The notes beneath the pieces are model-generated. The model was not told the origin of the DNA, did not search any database, and saw only the letters and a program-made list of their open reading frames with translations. From an uncultured Eubacterium sp. (GTDB lineage Bacteria > Bacillota > Clostridia > Peptostreptococcales > Anaerovoracaceae), in NCBI GenBank assembly GCA_937966095.1, contig CALCKF010000089.1, forward strand, positions 1-33,332: a DNA stretch of 33,332 bases, given 5' to 3'. Below, piece after piece: positions 14,861-22,654 of this stretch. The position numbers and the translations under genes were made by a program. Numbering within the stretch: the first letter of the stretch is position 1; each line of letters begins with the position of its first letter.

Positions 14861-16537
14861 CTAGAACAGGCCTGATATGCGTCCGGTCCTGTCAACGTCT
14901 ATTTTCTCGGCGGCCGGTCTCTTCGGAAGTCCCGGCATCGTCATTATATCTCCCGTAAGAGCTACTATGAAACCGGCTCCTGCAGAAACTTTGAGATTTC
15001 TCACTGTAAGGCTGAAGTTGCGCGGAGCCCCAAGAAGTGTCTGATCATCGGAAAAGCTGTACTGGGTCTTTGCCACACATATCGGCAACTGTCCGAAGCC
15101 CAGTTCTTCCAGCTGCTTCAGCTGTTTCATCGCTGCAGGAAGTATATTTATGTCATCAGCGTGATATATCTTCTGTGCTATCGCTCTTATTTTTTCTTCT
15201 ATTGACATCTCCAGGTCATAAGCAAATTTGAAATCGTTCGGTTCTTCACAGAGCCGCACGACTTCCTCAGCAAGCGCTGTGCCTCCGCTGCCTCCCTTGC
15301 CCCATCCTTCGCTCAGTGCAACATTCACTCCGAGCTCTCTGCATTTGTTTTCTACAAGTTCAAGCTCGGATTCAGTATCTGTAGGGAATCTGTTTACAGC
15401 GACTACCGCCGGCAGTCCGTATACCTTTGTGATGTTCTCGACATGCTGCAGGAGATTAGGAAGCCCCCTTTCCAACGCGTCAAGATCCTCTTCTCCCAGC
15501 TTCCCCTTCGCAGCTCCTCCATGATGTTTAAGAGCTCTCACTGTAGCTACTATCACTACTGCCGAAGGTCTGATGCCTGACATGCGGCATTTTATATCAA
15601 GAAATTTCTCTGCTCCGAGATCCGCTCCGAAGCCCGCCTCGGTAACTACATAATCTGCCAGTTTCATTGCCATCCTTGTAGCCATGACTGAATTGCAGCC
15701 GTGTGCTATGTTGGCAAAAGGTCCTCCGTGGATAAAGGCAGGTGTATGTTCCAGAGTCTGTACAAGATTCGGCTTCAGCGCATCCTTCAGAAGCGCCGCC
15801 ATAGCGCCTTGAGCCTTGAGCTGACCGGCTGTCACCGGCTTGTCATCATAACTGTAGCCCACGATTATGTTTGATATCCGCTCCTTAAGATCCTCTATAT
15901 CACTTGAAAGACAGAGTATAGCCATGATCTCGCTTGCTACTGTTATATCGAATCCGTCCTCCCTGGGCGTCCCGTTAGCTTTTCCTCCAAGTCCGTCTGT
16001 TATGAACCTGAGCTGCCTGTCATTCATATCTACACATCGTTTCCAGGTTATTCTCCTTGGGTCTATCCTTAGTTCATTACCCTGCTGTATATGATTGTCC
16101 AGCATGGCAGCCAGCAGATTGTTGGCCGCTCCTATTGCGTGCATGTCACCGGTGAAATGCAGGTTTATGTCTTCCATAGGTACTACCTGGGCATATCCCC
16201 CTCCGGCAGCACCGCCCTTTACTCCGAATACCGGTCCCAGTGACGGTTCCCTCAACGCCACCAGGACGTTTCTGCCTGTGAGCTTCAAGGCATCGGCAAG
16301 CCCTACAGTCGTCGTCGTTTTCCCTTCTCCTGCCGGAGTCGGCGATATCGCCGTAACAAGGATCACTTTGCCGTCACGGTCTTCTTTTTTCTCCTCAAGC
16401 AGGTTATAGTCGACTTTGGCCTTGTAATTTCCGTAAAGTTCTATGTATTCGCTGTCAAGTCCGGCAGATGCGGCTATATCCATGATATTTTTCATTTCTG
16501 TTTCCTGTGCGATCTGAATATCACTTTTGATTTCCAT
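14861..16537 (-). CDS. fhs: Formate-tetrahydrofolate ligase
   Basis: Fhs joins formate to tetrahydrofolate with ATP, giving 10-formyl-tetrahydrofolate. It serves the methyl branch of acetogenesis, purine synthesis or reverse formate production. The 558-residue protein has the P-loop TPAGEGKTTTTVGLADAL, the family segments REPSLGPVFGVKGGAAGGGYAQV (split motif) and GGPFANIAHGCNS, and ends PGLPKRPAAEKID. The ATG at 16537 has AAGGAG upstream; earlier in-frame starts lie inside the riboswitch. It leads the fhs-fchA-folD operon. Confidence 0.96.
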   Translation of the reverse strand: MEIKSDIQIAQETEMKNIMDIAASAGLDSEYIELYGNYKAKVDYNLLEEKKEDRDGKVILVTAISPTPAGEGKTTTTVGLADALKLTGRNVLVALREPSLGPVFGVKGGAAGGGYAQVVPMEDINLHFTGDMHAIGAANNLLAAMLDNHIQQGNELRIDPRRITWKRCVDMNDRQLRFITDGLGGKANGTPREDGFDITVASEIMAILCLSSDIEDLKERISNIIVGYSYDDKPVTAGQLKAQGAMAALLKDALKPNLVQTLEHTPAFIHGGPFANIAHGCNSVMATRMAMKLADYVVTEAGFGADLGAEKFLDIKCRMSGIRPSAVVIVATVRALKHHGGAAKGKLGEEDLDALERGLPNLLQHVENITKVYGLPAVVAVNRFPTDTESELELVENKCRELGVNVALSEGWGKGGSGGTALAEEVVRLCEEPNDFKFAYDLEMSIEEKIRAIAQKIYHADDINILPAAMKQLKQLEELGFGQLPICVAKTQYSFSDDQTLLGAPRNFSLTVRNLKVSAGAGFIVALTGDIMTMPGLPKRPAAEKIDVDRTGRISGLF

Positions 16538-16571
16538 TTTCTTCTCCTTTTCAACAATATACATGTAATGC

Positions 16572-16672
16572 GAAAAGAGCCAGACTGTCCGGGCTCTCTG
16601 CCCAGACGGTCGGCTCACTCTTACATTATACTTCACGTGGTCGATTCCACTATTACCGTCAGTCGTATAACG
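16572..16672 (-). promoter_or_regulatory. ZTP riboswitch (pfl motif) controlling fhs
   Basis: On the minus strand the aptamer's 5' half carries ACTGACGG (16663-16656) and the hairpin GTGG-AATCGA-CCAC (16650-16637) followed by GTGAAG. The 3' half carries GCCGACC and the invariant CCGTCTGGGCA (16609-16599). Together these match the ZTP-sensing pfl motif, which commonly precedes fhs and other one-carbon genes. Downstream, GTCTGGGC can pair with GCCCGGAC, hiding the conserved loop. Alternatively AGAGCC can pair with GGCTCT before CTTTTC as a weak terminator. Ligand binding would switch fhs on when folate is limiting. Confidence 0.88.
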
Positions 16673-16677
16673 ATTTC

Positions 16678-16706
16678 ATCTTATCATGAAAAAAAGATGC
16701 AGGCAA
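16678..16706 (-). promoter_or_regulatory. Sigma-A promoter for the fhs riboswitch transcript
   Basis: TTGCCT at 16706-16701 and TAAGAT at 16683-16678 on the minus strand are 17 bases apart, ending just before the aptamer. It lies immediately after the rnhB stop, so fhs has its own transcript. Confidence 0.6.
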
Positions 16707-16713
16707 GACTTTA

Positions 16714-17388
16714 TTACAGAAGCTTTTTCAAAAATGTCCTGCGATGGATATCACAGATCCCATTTTCCTCTATAGCCTGATAATGGGCCTTTGTCCCATA
16801 TCCTTTGTTCTTTTCAAATCCATATCCCGGGTATTCAGCGGAATATCCTGTCATGATACGGTCTCTGGTCACCTTTGCCATTATAGATGCAGCCGCTATC
16901 GACAGTATTTTCGCATCTCCCTTTATGACTGCCTCCTGCGGGATATCGATATCATCGAGCCTGACGGCATCGATCAGGACATAGTCTATCTCCCGCCCTG
17001 TATTTTCCGTCGCCTTTTCCCGCAGTTTTTCCTCAAGCTGTTCCAGCGCCTGTTTCATTGCCTTTTTTGTAGCCTGCAGTATATTTATCTCATCTATGGT
17101 CCTATGATCCGCTACACCTATCCCGTATGCCAATGCTTTTTCCTCTATTACAGCGTACATCTGATCTCTTTTTTTCTCAGACAGCTTCTTCGAATCATCT
17201 ATACCGGGGATATCGAAGTCCTCAGGCAGAACTACAGCAGCCGCCACGACAGGCCCTGCCAGCGGGCCTCTGCCTGCTTCATCGACTCCTGCTATATTAC
17301 TGTATCCAAGTCCGTGCAGCCTGTTTTCCCATTCTTTCATCTCAGCCAGTCTCTGCAGTTGTTTTTCAAGACGTTCTTTTTTTGTCAT
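16714..17388 (-). CDS. rnhB: Ribonuclease HII
   Basis: RNase HII removes ribonucleotides and RNA from DNA hybrids. The 224-residue protein has the catalytic motifs GVDEAGRGPLAGPVVAAAV, DDSKKLS, and later YVLIDAVRL and SIAAASIMAKVTRDR. The N-terminal 25 residues form a charged helix before the catalytic domain. It overlaps the end of rbgA by 23 bases, and AAGGA lies 8 bases before its ATG, so translation is probably coupled. The rplS-rbgA-rnhB order is common in Firmicutes. Confidence 0.96.
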   Translation of the reverse strand: MTKKERLEKQLQRLAEMKEWENRLHGLGYSNIAGVDEAGRGPLAGPVVAAAVVLPEDFDIPGIDDSKKLSEKKRDQMYAVIEEKALAYGIGVADHRTIDEINILQATKKAMKQALEQLEEKLREKATENTGREIDYVLIDAVRLDDIDIPQEAVIKGDAKILSIAAASIMAKVTRDRIMTGYSAEYPGYGFEKNKGYGTKAHYQAIEENGICDIHRRTFLKKLL

Positions 17389-18235
17389 CTCCCGGTTCCT
17401 TCCCGCACTTTTCCAGTGTTATCCTGCCTATCCTGCCGCTCCTGAATTCATCCAGCACCAGCTTTCCTATCCTCTCATAGTCTATTCTTTTGCCGGGCAG
17501 TATGCATCCACGCTTCAGGGCCATATTTTCCATATTTTCAAGAGGTGTTACAGCTATTTCATCCAATTTATACCGCTGTGAAAGCAGATCAGGATATCCT
17601 GATGCCAAAACTCCTATCAGTTCCATACCCAAAGTAGGCACATCCAGTATCTCGTCTTTTATGGAACCGCAGAAAGCCAGGTTCAGTCCTGCCTTCGGGT
17701 CTTCAAATTTCGGCCACAGTATTCCAGGTGTATCCAGCAGCTGCATATTGTTCTTTAACTTAAGCCACTGCTTTCCCCGTGTGACTCCCGGGCGGTCACC
17801 GGTCTGGGCACTTTTACGACCCGTCATTCTGTTGATGAGAGATGATTTCCCTACATTGGGCACACCTGCTATCATCAGCCTGAAGGGCTTGTTCATATTC
17901 CTATCACGGTTCTTTTCCGCCGCCATCCTCTCCATGATCCTGAACAGTTCTCCTACGCCTGCGCCGCTTACACAGTTCATGGAAAGCACCTGATTTCCCG
18001 CCTTCCTGAAATACTCTTGCCATACTTTCGTATCATCTTCATCGGCAAGATCACTTTTATTGAGTACTATGATCCTGGGTTTGCCGCTGACGATCTCGTC
18101 TATAACAGGATTCCTGCTTGAAACAGGTATCCTGGCGTCTATTACTTCTATAACGGCATCCACCAGTTTAAGATTTTCCTGTATCAGTTCCCTGGTCTTT
18201 TTCATATGACCGGGATACCAGTTTATATTTTCCAT
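17366..18235 (-). CDS. rbgA: RbgA (YlqF) ribosome biogenesis GTPase
   Basis: RbgA is a circularly permuted GTPase needed for late 50S subunit assembly. The G4 motif NKSD comes first, then G1 GVPNVGKSS and G3 DTPGILWP. The N-terminal INWYPGHMKKT is the family signature. The ATG at 18235 is preferred over an earlier in-frame start because GAGGTG lies 7 bases upstream. The length of 289 residues fits the family. It sits just past the rplS terminator, so expression probably comes from readthrough. Confidence 0.95.
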   Translation of the reverse strand: MENINWYPGHMKKTRELIQENLKLVDAVIEVIDARIPVSSRNPVIDEIVSGKPRIIVLNKSDLADEDDTKVWQEYFRKAGNQVLSMNCVSGAGVGELFRIMERMAAEKNRDRNMNKPFRLMIAGVPNVGKSSLINRMTGRKSAQTGDRPGVTRGKQWLKLKNNMQLLDTPGILWPKFEDPKAGLNLAFCGSIKDEILDVPTLGMELIGVLASGYPDLLSQRYKLDEIAVTPLENMENMALKRGCILPGKRIDYERIGKLVLDEFRSGRIGRITLEKCGKEPGDDKKRTS

Positions 18236-18268
18236 ATAGTGCACCTCTGCTGCGTCTGTCTTCAAATC

Positions 18269-18290
18269 AAAAAGGGACCGAAAAGGTCCC
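18269..18290 (-). terminator. Intrinsic terminator after rplS
   Basis: On the minus strand, GGGACC pairs with GGTCCC around TTTTC, followed by TTTTTGA. The stem is only 6 bp, so partial readthrough into rbgA is likely. Confidence 0.8.
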
Positions 18291-18299
18291 TCTTTATCG

Positions 18300-18647
18300 C
18301 TATTTTTCTTCCTTTGCCTTGATCTTGGCAGATTTTCCTGTTCTCTGGCGCATGTAGTGAAGTCTCGCTCTTCTGACCTTGCCGCGTCTTACGACCTCTA
18401 TCTTTTCAACCAGAGGTGAATGGATAGGGAATGTCTTTTCAACACCTACACCTGAAGCAATCCTTCTTACCGTGAATGTTTCACCGATCCCGCCATTCTG
18501 TCTTTTTAAAACAAAGCCTTCAAATATCTGAATTCTTTCTCTGTTTCCTTCTTTGATCTTAACGTGTACCTTTACAGTGTCACCCACGCTAAAAGCAGGG
18601 ATATCAGTTTTGAGATAATCCTGTACAACCGAGTCCAATACGTTCAT
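18300..18647 (-). CDS. rplS: 50S ribosomal protein L19
   Basis: L19 sits at the 30S-50S interface. The 115-residue protein has the family core FSVGDTVKVHVKIKEGNRERIQ, FEGFVLKRQNGG, GVGVEKTFPIHSP and the basic VRRGKVRRARLHYMR. GGAAGGAGG precedes the ATG. Its usual upstream partner trmD is not adjacent; a recombinase gene lies there instead. Confidence 0.98.
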   Translation of the reverse strand: MNVLDSVVQDYLKTDIPAFSVGDTVKVHVKIKEGNRERIQIFEGFVLKRQNGGIGETFTVRRIASGVGVEKTFPIHSPLVEKIEVVRRGKVRRARLHYMRQRTGKSAKIKAKEEK

Positions 18648-18665
18648 TGATCTTCCTCCTTCCCT

Positions 18666-18680
18666 CCAAGACGTTCTTGG
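18666..18680 (-). promoter_or_regulatory. Short hairpin in the rplS leader (possible L19 autoregulatory site)
   Basis: On the minus strand CCAAGA pairs with TCTTGG around a 3-base loop, directly before the rplS ribosome binding site. Leaders of rplS in some Firmicutes carry autoregulatory RNA structure. This hairpin is in the right place, but I cannot confirm a match to that family. Confidence 0.4.
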
Positions 18681-18726
18681 CTATGACCTTTTCATAAAAC
18701 CAGAGGACCGCCCGTAATACTGCATT

Positions 18727-18755
18727 ATTATACAATAAAGCGGCAGACAGCGCAA
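18727..18755 (-). promoter_or_regulatory. Sigma-A promoter for rplS
   Basis: TTGCGC at 18755-18750 and a perfect TATAAT at 18732-18727 on the minus strand are 17 bases apart. It lies between the xerD stop and rplS. Confidence 0.85.
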
Positions 18756-18776
18756 GGATTTTTTATTATCTGCCCG

Positions 18777-19658
18777 CTAGGCTCTTGGATGTGCCTTGTC
18801 ATATACATCTTTTATCCTGTTTTTTGTGGCTGACAGATATGCCTGGGTAGCGGTTATATCTTCATGTCCCATCAGCTCCTGCAAAGATTTGAGATCTGCA
18901 CCGTTCTGCAGCATATGGACTGCAAATGAATTCCTTATGATATTCGGAGTCAGATTCTGCTGTATCCCTGCTTTGTTTCCGTATTCCTTTAAAACTTTCC
19001 AGAGACCCTGGCGCGTTATCCTCTGTCCGTAATAATTGACAAAAAGTGCTTTTTCATCACTGCCTTCCTTCACCAGTGCTTTCCTGCCTTCATATATGTA
19101 CCTTTCCAATGCCTCTCTGGCAGGTCTTCCCAGAGGGACTATCCTGGGTCTGCTGTGCTCCCCGGCGCAGGTTATAAACCCCATCCTCAAGTTTATATCC
19201 TCTGTATTAGCATCGATAAGCTCGCTTACCCTTATGCCTGTAGCATACAGGACCTCAAGTATTGCTCTGTCTCTTATACCCTTTATTGAATCGTCAGGTG
19301 AATCAAGCAGCTTCTCTATTTCATCGAGACCGAGATACTCCAGTCTCTTTCTCTCTATCTTGGGAGATTTGATGCCGGCTGTAGGATTCTCACGCATAAG
19401 TCCCGCTTCTATAAGATATTTGAAAAAAGCCCTTACCGAAGCCAGTTTTCTGTTGATCGTGGCCTCCGATTTCCCCGATACCTTGAGCTGATGCAGGAAT
19501 GCTATTACCTCTGTGCTTGATGTGTCCAAAAAATCGGTCATTCCCCGGCTTCCTTCAAATGCCACAAATTCCATTACATCCCTTCCGTATGCTTCAAGAG
19601 TATTCTGTGACATTTTCCTGTCCTTCTGCAGATAATCCATAAAATCCTTAGTATACAT
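18777..19658 (-). CDS. XerD-like tyrosine recombinase with changed catalytic residues
   Basis: The protein is 293 residues with an N-terminal SAM-like arm-binding domain (1-100) and a C-terminal catalytic domain. It has Arg143 (ATGIRVSEL), Arg242, His265 (LMGHEDI) and Tyr274 (TQAYLS). By eye alignment with E. coli XerD, the catalytic Lys172 position is Glu167 and the His244 position is Asn239 (TPNIIRNSF, where TPHxLRHSF is usual). So the canonical set R-K-H-R-H-Y reads R-E-N-R-H-Y. It may be a slow or accessory recombinase, or another residue may substitute. Placement next to spoIIM recalls the ripX/xerD-spoIIM neighbourhood of Bacillus. GGGAGG precedes the ATG. The family is certain; activity is not. 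Confidence 0.85.
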   Translation of the reverse strand: MYTKDFMDYLQKDRKMSQNTLEAYGRDVMEFVAFEGSRGMTDFLDTSSTEVIAFLHQLKVSGKSEATINRKLASVRAFFKYLIEAGLMRENPTAGIKSPKIERKRLEYLGLDEIEKLLDSPDDSIKGIRDRAILEVLYATGIRVSELIDANTEDINLRMGFITCAGEHSRPRIVPLGRPAREALERYIYEGRKALVKEGSDEKALFVNYYGQRITRQGLWKVLKEYGNKAGIQQNLTPNIIRNSFAVHMLQNGADLKSLQELMGHEDITATQAYLSATKNRIKDVYDKAHPRA

Positions 19659-19692
19659 ACATCCTCCCGATAAATAACCTTGATATGAATAG

Positions 19693-19721
19693 ATTATAAC
19701 TCTATACCATCTGGTTTACAA
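19693..19721 (-). promoter_or_regulatory. Sigma-A promoter for xerD-like gene
   Basis: TTGTAA at 19721-19716 and TATAAT at 19698-19693 on the minus strand are 17 bases apart, giving a leader of about 30 bases. Confidence 0.8.
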
Positions 19722-19751
19722 TAATCATTTTTTATCTTTTCCAAAGCCTGT

Positions 19752-19781
19752 GTCATAAATACCTCAGCATCCGCATATCAT
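19752..19781 (+). promoter_or_regulatory. Sigma-E-like mother-cell sporulation promoter for spoIIM
   Basis: GTCATAAA (19752-19759) and CATATCAT (19774-19781) are 14 bases apart, close to the sigma-E pattern of GTCATATT, 14 bases, CATACAAT. spoIIM is a sigma-E gene in Bacillus. The match is by eye and the consensus is from memory. Confidence 0.6.
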
Positions 19782-19807
19782 TAACTGAACTGAAAGGGGA
19801 CATACTT

Positions 19808-20347
19808 ATGAAAAAACTCGGACTCGTATTCATATTCATTTTCCTTACCGGCCTTTTTTCCGGTCTCTTTTTCAGCACAGGCCTTTCATATGAAAACGGC
19901 AGCTATCTTTCCACACTGCTCACAGCAAGCCTTTCAGACAGTTCCGCAGGGTTTTCCGGTACTTTTTTTTCTCTGCTGTTTTCCAATTTTATTCTCGTGA
20001 TCGCAGCTGCGCCTGCAGTCTTTACAAGATTTTTATGTCCGTTGCCCCCTATGGTCCTGGCATACAAAAGCTTTGCCATAGGCTTTTGCAGCGGTCTTCT
20101 GTTTCTCGATGATCCCGGAAGTGCATTCCTGATCTCCGCAACAAAGATATTTCCTCAGAATATCTTCATAATACCAGGCTTCATCATACTGTGCACTGCT
20201 GTTTTCTTCTGTTCAACTTATGAAACAATGAAAAAAAACAGATCCCATCATGAAAAAAAGGATCTGCTGATATGGCTGTCAGTATCTGTAGGTCTCATAC
20301 TGGCCGGATGTCTTACGGCTTCATTATTTCATTCAGTCTCTCTTTAG
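19808..20347 (+). CDS. spoIIM: Stage II sporulation protein M-like membrane protein
   Basis: The SpoIIM/DUF95 family takes part in septal peptidoglycan remodelling and engulfment in the mother cell. The 179-residue protein has about five hydrophobic segments, starting at residues 4-20. It has the conserved AYKSFAIGFCSGLLF segment and the FPQNIFIIPGF segment typical of clostridial SpoIIM. AAAGGGGA lies upstream of the ATG. Its last 35 bases overlap the convergent nudix gene. A sigma-E-like promoter precedes it. Confidence 0.82.
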   Translation: MKKLGLVFIFIFLTGLFSGLFFSTGLSYENGSYLSTLLTASLSDSSAGFSGTFFSLLFSNFILVIAAAPAVFTRFLCPLPPMVLAYKSFAIGFCSGLLFLDDPGSAFLISATKIFPQNIFIIPGFIILCTAVFFCSTYETMKKNRSHHEKKDLLIWLSVSVGLILAGCLTASLFHSVSL

Positions 20348-20861
20348 CCATAAAAAGCCCGGCGACTGTCTTGGCATCTATCAGTTTTCCGTGGGATGCC
20401 ATTTCACACACCTGAGCAAAGGGATATTCCACAACGTTTATCGCTTCATCCTCATCAAGTTCCTGGCTTCCCTCTGTCAGTCCGGTCATGGCGAAAATGT
20501 GTATCACTTCCTCTGAATATGCCACACTTGTGTTTATCTTGCCAAGATATATTATATCTTCTGCCGTATAACCGGTCTCTTCCTTAAGCTCGCGTGCCGC
20601 CACCACAGCCGGATCCGTTTCTCCTCTGTCAATCTTTCCGGCAGGCAGCTCCAGTACCTTGCTTCCGCAAGCATACCTGAACTGTTCCACCATAACTATG
20701 TTCCCGTCATCCTTCAGAGGTACGATCGCAACTGCACCGTTATGTTCGATTATCTCCCTGTATGCATGTCCGTTCACAGCAGTGACCGTATCTCTCCGCA
20801 CATTGAGTATGGCGCCTTCATATATCATGCTGCTGCTTATCTTCTTTTCTTCAAATATCAT
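20313..20861 (-). CDS. nudF: ADP-ribose pyrophosphatase-type Nudix hydrolase
   Basis: The 182-residue protein contains a full Nudix box, GKIDRGETDPAVVAARELKEETGY (positions about 85-108), and the ELPAGK lead-in of ADP-ribose pyrophosphatases. It probably hydrolyses ADP-ribose to AMP and ribose-5-phosphate. The ATG at 20861 overlaps the proC stop (ATGA) with GGGGAAAG upstream, indicating coupling to proC. An upstream in-frame start exists but lies deep inside proC. Its 3' end overlaps convergent spoIIM by 35 bases. Confidence 0.9.
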   Translation of the reverse strand: MIFEEKKISSSMIYEGAILNVRRDTVTAVNGHAYREIIEHNGAVAIVPLKDDGNIVMVEQFRYACGSKVLELPAGKIDRGETDPAVVAARELKEETGYTAEDIIYLGKINTSVAYSEEVIHIFAMTGLTEGSQELDEDEAINVVEYPFAQVCEMASHGKLIDAKTVAGLFMAKERLNEIMKP

Positions 20862-21667
20862 TGCTGTTCTTTCCCCATTTCCACTGATCTGTCGACTGCA
20901 GCCTGGAACCCTTCTCTGACCTTGTCCATGAATCCGTTCTCCTGCAGTTTTTTTACTGCCTCGATAGTCGTACCGTTTGGCGAACATACATTTATTCTCA
21001 GCTGCTCCACAGACTCATTACTCTCCAGCACCATCCTGGCCGCTCCCAGTACTGCCTGTGCTGCAAATATCCGTGCTTTATCAGGATCCATACCATTATC
21101 CACTGCAGCTCCCATCAGAGCCTCTATATACATATACGTATATGCCGGACTGCTTCCGCTGACTCCAATAACGCAGTCTATCAGGTTTTCGTCAACTGCT
21201 TCGGCTCTGCCTATCGATGAAAATATGCTTGCCGCTTCATCAAAGACTGCATCATCCACGTTTGCATTCCTGCACATGGCTATCATCGCCTCCCTGACTT
21301 TAGCCGGTGTATTGGGCATTATCCTTATTATCGCCGCATCCTTTCCCAGGTGCTTTTCCAGTACGCTGATATTTATACCTGCCGCCATTGATATCACCGT
21401 CTTGTCCCGGCAGCTTCCGGATATCTCTTCCAGTACGCTCTCTATCACCTGAGGTTTAACACCGATTATTATCAGGTCCGAATTTTCGCATAAGTCGCTG
21501 CTGTTTTTGCACAGCTGCAGATGCGGCACCATCTCCTTCATACTGTCGCAAAGGCTTCTGTTCAGATCAAAAGCATACAGCTGATCTCTGCTGCTGCTGT
21601 CTGATGCTGCATATCCTGACAATATGGCGCCTCCCATATTGCCTATACCTATAAATCCGATCTTCAT
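20858..21667 (-). CDS. proC: Pyrroline-5-carboxylate reductase
   Basis: ProC makes the last step of proline synthesis with NAD(P)H. The 269-residue protein begins with the Rossmann motif IGFIGIGNMGGAILSG. It has IIGVKPQVIESVLEEI, the RIMPNTPAKV segment and the C-terminal signature CSPNGTTIEAVKKLQENG. AGAGGTG precedes the ATG, 19 bases after proB. It forms an operon proB-proC-nudix. Confidence 0.95.
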   Translation of the reverse strand: MKIGFIGIGNMGGAILSGYAASDSSSRDQLYAFDLNRSLCDSMKEMVPHLQLCKNSSDLCENSDLIIIGVKPQVIESVLEEISGSCRDKTVISMAAGINISVLEKHLGKDAAIIRIMPNTPAKVREAMIAMCRNANVDDAVFDEAASIFSSIGRAEAVDENLIDCVIGVSGSSPAYTYMYIEALMGAAVDNGMDPDKARIFAAQAVLGAARMVLESNESVEQLRINVCSPNGTTIEAVKKLQENGFMDKVREGFQAAVDRSVEMGKEQQ

Positions 21668-21686
21668 ACTTGCACCTCTTTCTCCG

Positions 21687-22493
21687 CTACTTTCCTATCG
21701 TTCCCAGGAACAGCGTCCCTCTTCCTCTTCCGTCTATACTTTCTGCTATGATATTTTCCTTTGATCCGTTCAAAAGTATCATCGGTATCCCGAATTTGTT
21801 GACTTTTGCCGCGGCTTCTATCTTGGTCTGTATGCCTCCTGTACCGAAAGAGCTTTTTTCACCTATGGTTATCGTTGAGATCAGCTGCTCGGCATTATCC
21901 ACTGTTTCTATAAGTCTGGCGTCATCGCTGCTCTTTGGATCTTTGTCAAATACTCCGTCTATATCACTGAGTATTATGAGAAGATCTGCATTCCATAAAG
22001 TGGCTGTGAGGGCTGCCAGAGTATCATTATCGCCTATTTTCATCTCATCGACACTCACACTGTCATTTTCATTTATTACAGGAACAACTCCTTCATCCAC
22101 CAGTGTGAACATCGTATTCCTTATATTCAAGGTCCTGTGATGATCATTGAAATCATCTCTGGTGAGAAGTATCTGAGCGACATGTATGCCGTAATCCCAG
22201 AAATATTCCTTATATGCCATTACCAGCTCTACCTGGCCTATGGCACACAGCGCCTGTTTATAATTTATATCTCCTCTGCGGCTCCATTTATTTATCGCGC
22301 CTACTCCGCATATCCCCGCTCCCGAGGATACCAGTATTACCTGCTTTCCCATTCCTATCAGCTGATTGACCTGCTCAACTATGTTATGCATGACCTTTCT
22401 GTTGACCGTGCCGTTTTTATCCGAAAGTACATTGCTGCCTATCTTTATCACTATTTTTCTGCTGCTCTTAATAGTTTCCTGTAACTGTTCCAT
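21687..22493 (-). CDS. proB: Glutamate 5-kinase, short form without PUA domain
   Basis: ProB phosphorylates glutamate in the first step of proline synthesis. The 268-residue protein has the amino-acid kinase core: IVIKIGSNVLS, VSSGAGICGVGAI, VPVINENDSV, ILSDIDGVFDKDP and GTGGIQTKIEAAAK. It ends after the kinase domain, lacking the C-terminal PUA domain of the E. coli enzyme (about 367 residues). AGGAGG lies before the ATG. proA is encoded separately on the other strand 1.8 kb away. Confidence 0.94.
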   Translation of the reverse strand: MEQLQETIKSSRKIVIKIGSNVLSDKNGTVNRKVMHNIVEQVNQLIGMGKQVILVSSGAGICGVGAINKWSRRGDINYKQALCAIGQVELVMAYKEYFWDYGIHVAQILLTRDDFNDHHRTLNIRNTMFTLVDEGVVPVINENDSVSVDEMKIGDNDTLAALTATLWNADLLIILSDIDGVFDKDPKSSDDARLIETVDNAEQLISTITIGEKSSFGTGGIQTKIEAAAKVNKFGIPMILLNGSKENIIAESIDGRGRGTLFLGTIGK

Positions 22494-22518
22494 TTCACGC
22501 CTCCTGTTTGACTAGAAA

Positions 22519-22547
22519 ATTATACAACATGTATCAGAAAAGGTAAA
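22519..22547 (-). promoter_or_regulatory. Sigma-A promoter for proB-proC-nudix
   Basis: TTTACC at 22547-22542 and TATAAT at 22524-22519 on the minus strand are 17 bases apart, about 20 bases ahead of the proB ribosome binding site. Confidence 0.75.
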
Positions 22548-22586
22548 GAGGCAAGGAATAGAGCCTTATGCCGGTTTTCAAAACAT

Positions 22587-22622
22587 AAAAAGATCCCGTG
22601 CCCTTAATCGGGACGGGATCTC
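22587..22622 (-). terminator. Intrinsic terminator after spoVS
   Basis: On the minus strand, AGATCCCGT-CCC pairs with GGG-ACGGGATCT (one bulged C) around GATTAA, followed by a short T run. It isolates spoVS from proB. Confidence 0.85.
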
Positions 22623-22654
22623 TGTCTGTAGCTCAAGAGAGCTTATGCTCTCAT

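Noticed and set aside
16744..17445. Plus-strand open frame of about 230 codons
   Set aside because: It is antisense to rnhB and the end of rbgA, lacks a ribosome binding site and has no family resemblance.
18777..19658. Integrase of a mobile element
   Set aside because: No attachment-site repeats, tRNA gene or phage/ICE cargo flank it. The spoIIM neighbourhood and length suit a resident Xer-type gene.
20742..21452. Plus-strand open frame of about 235 codons
   Set aside because: It lies antisense across proC and the nudix gene, whose motifs are unmistakable.
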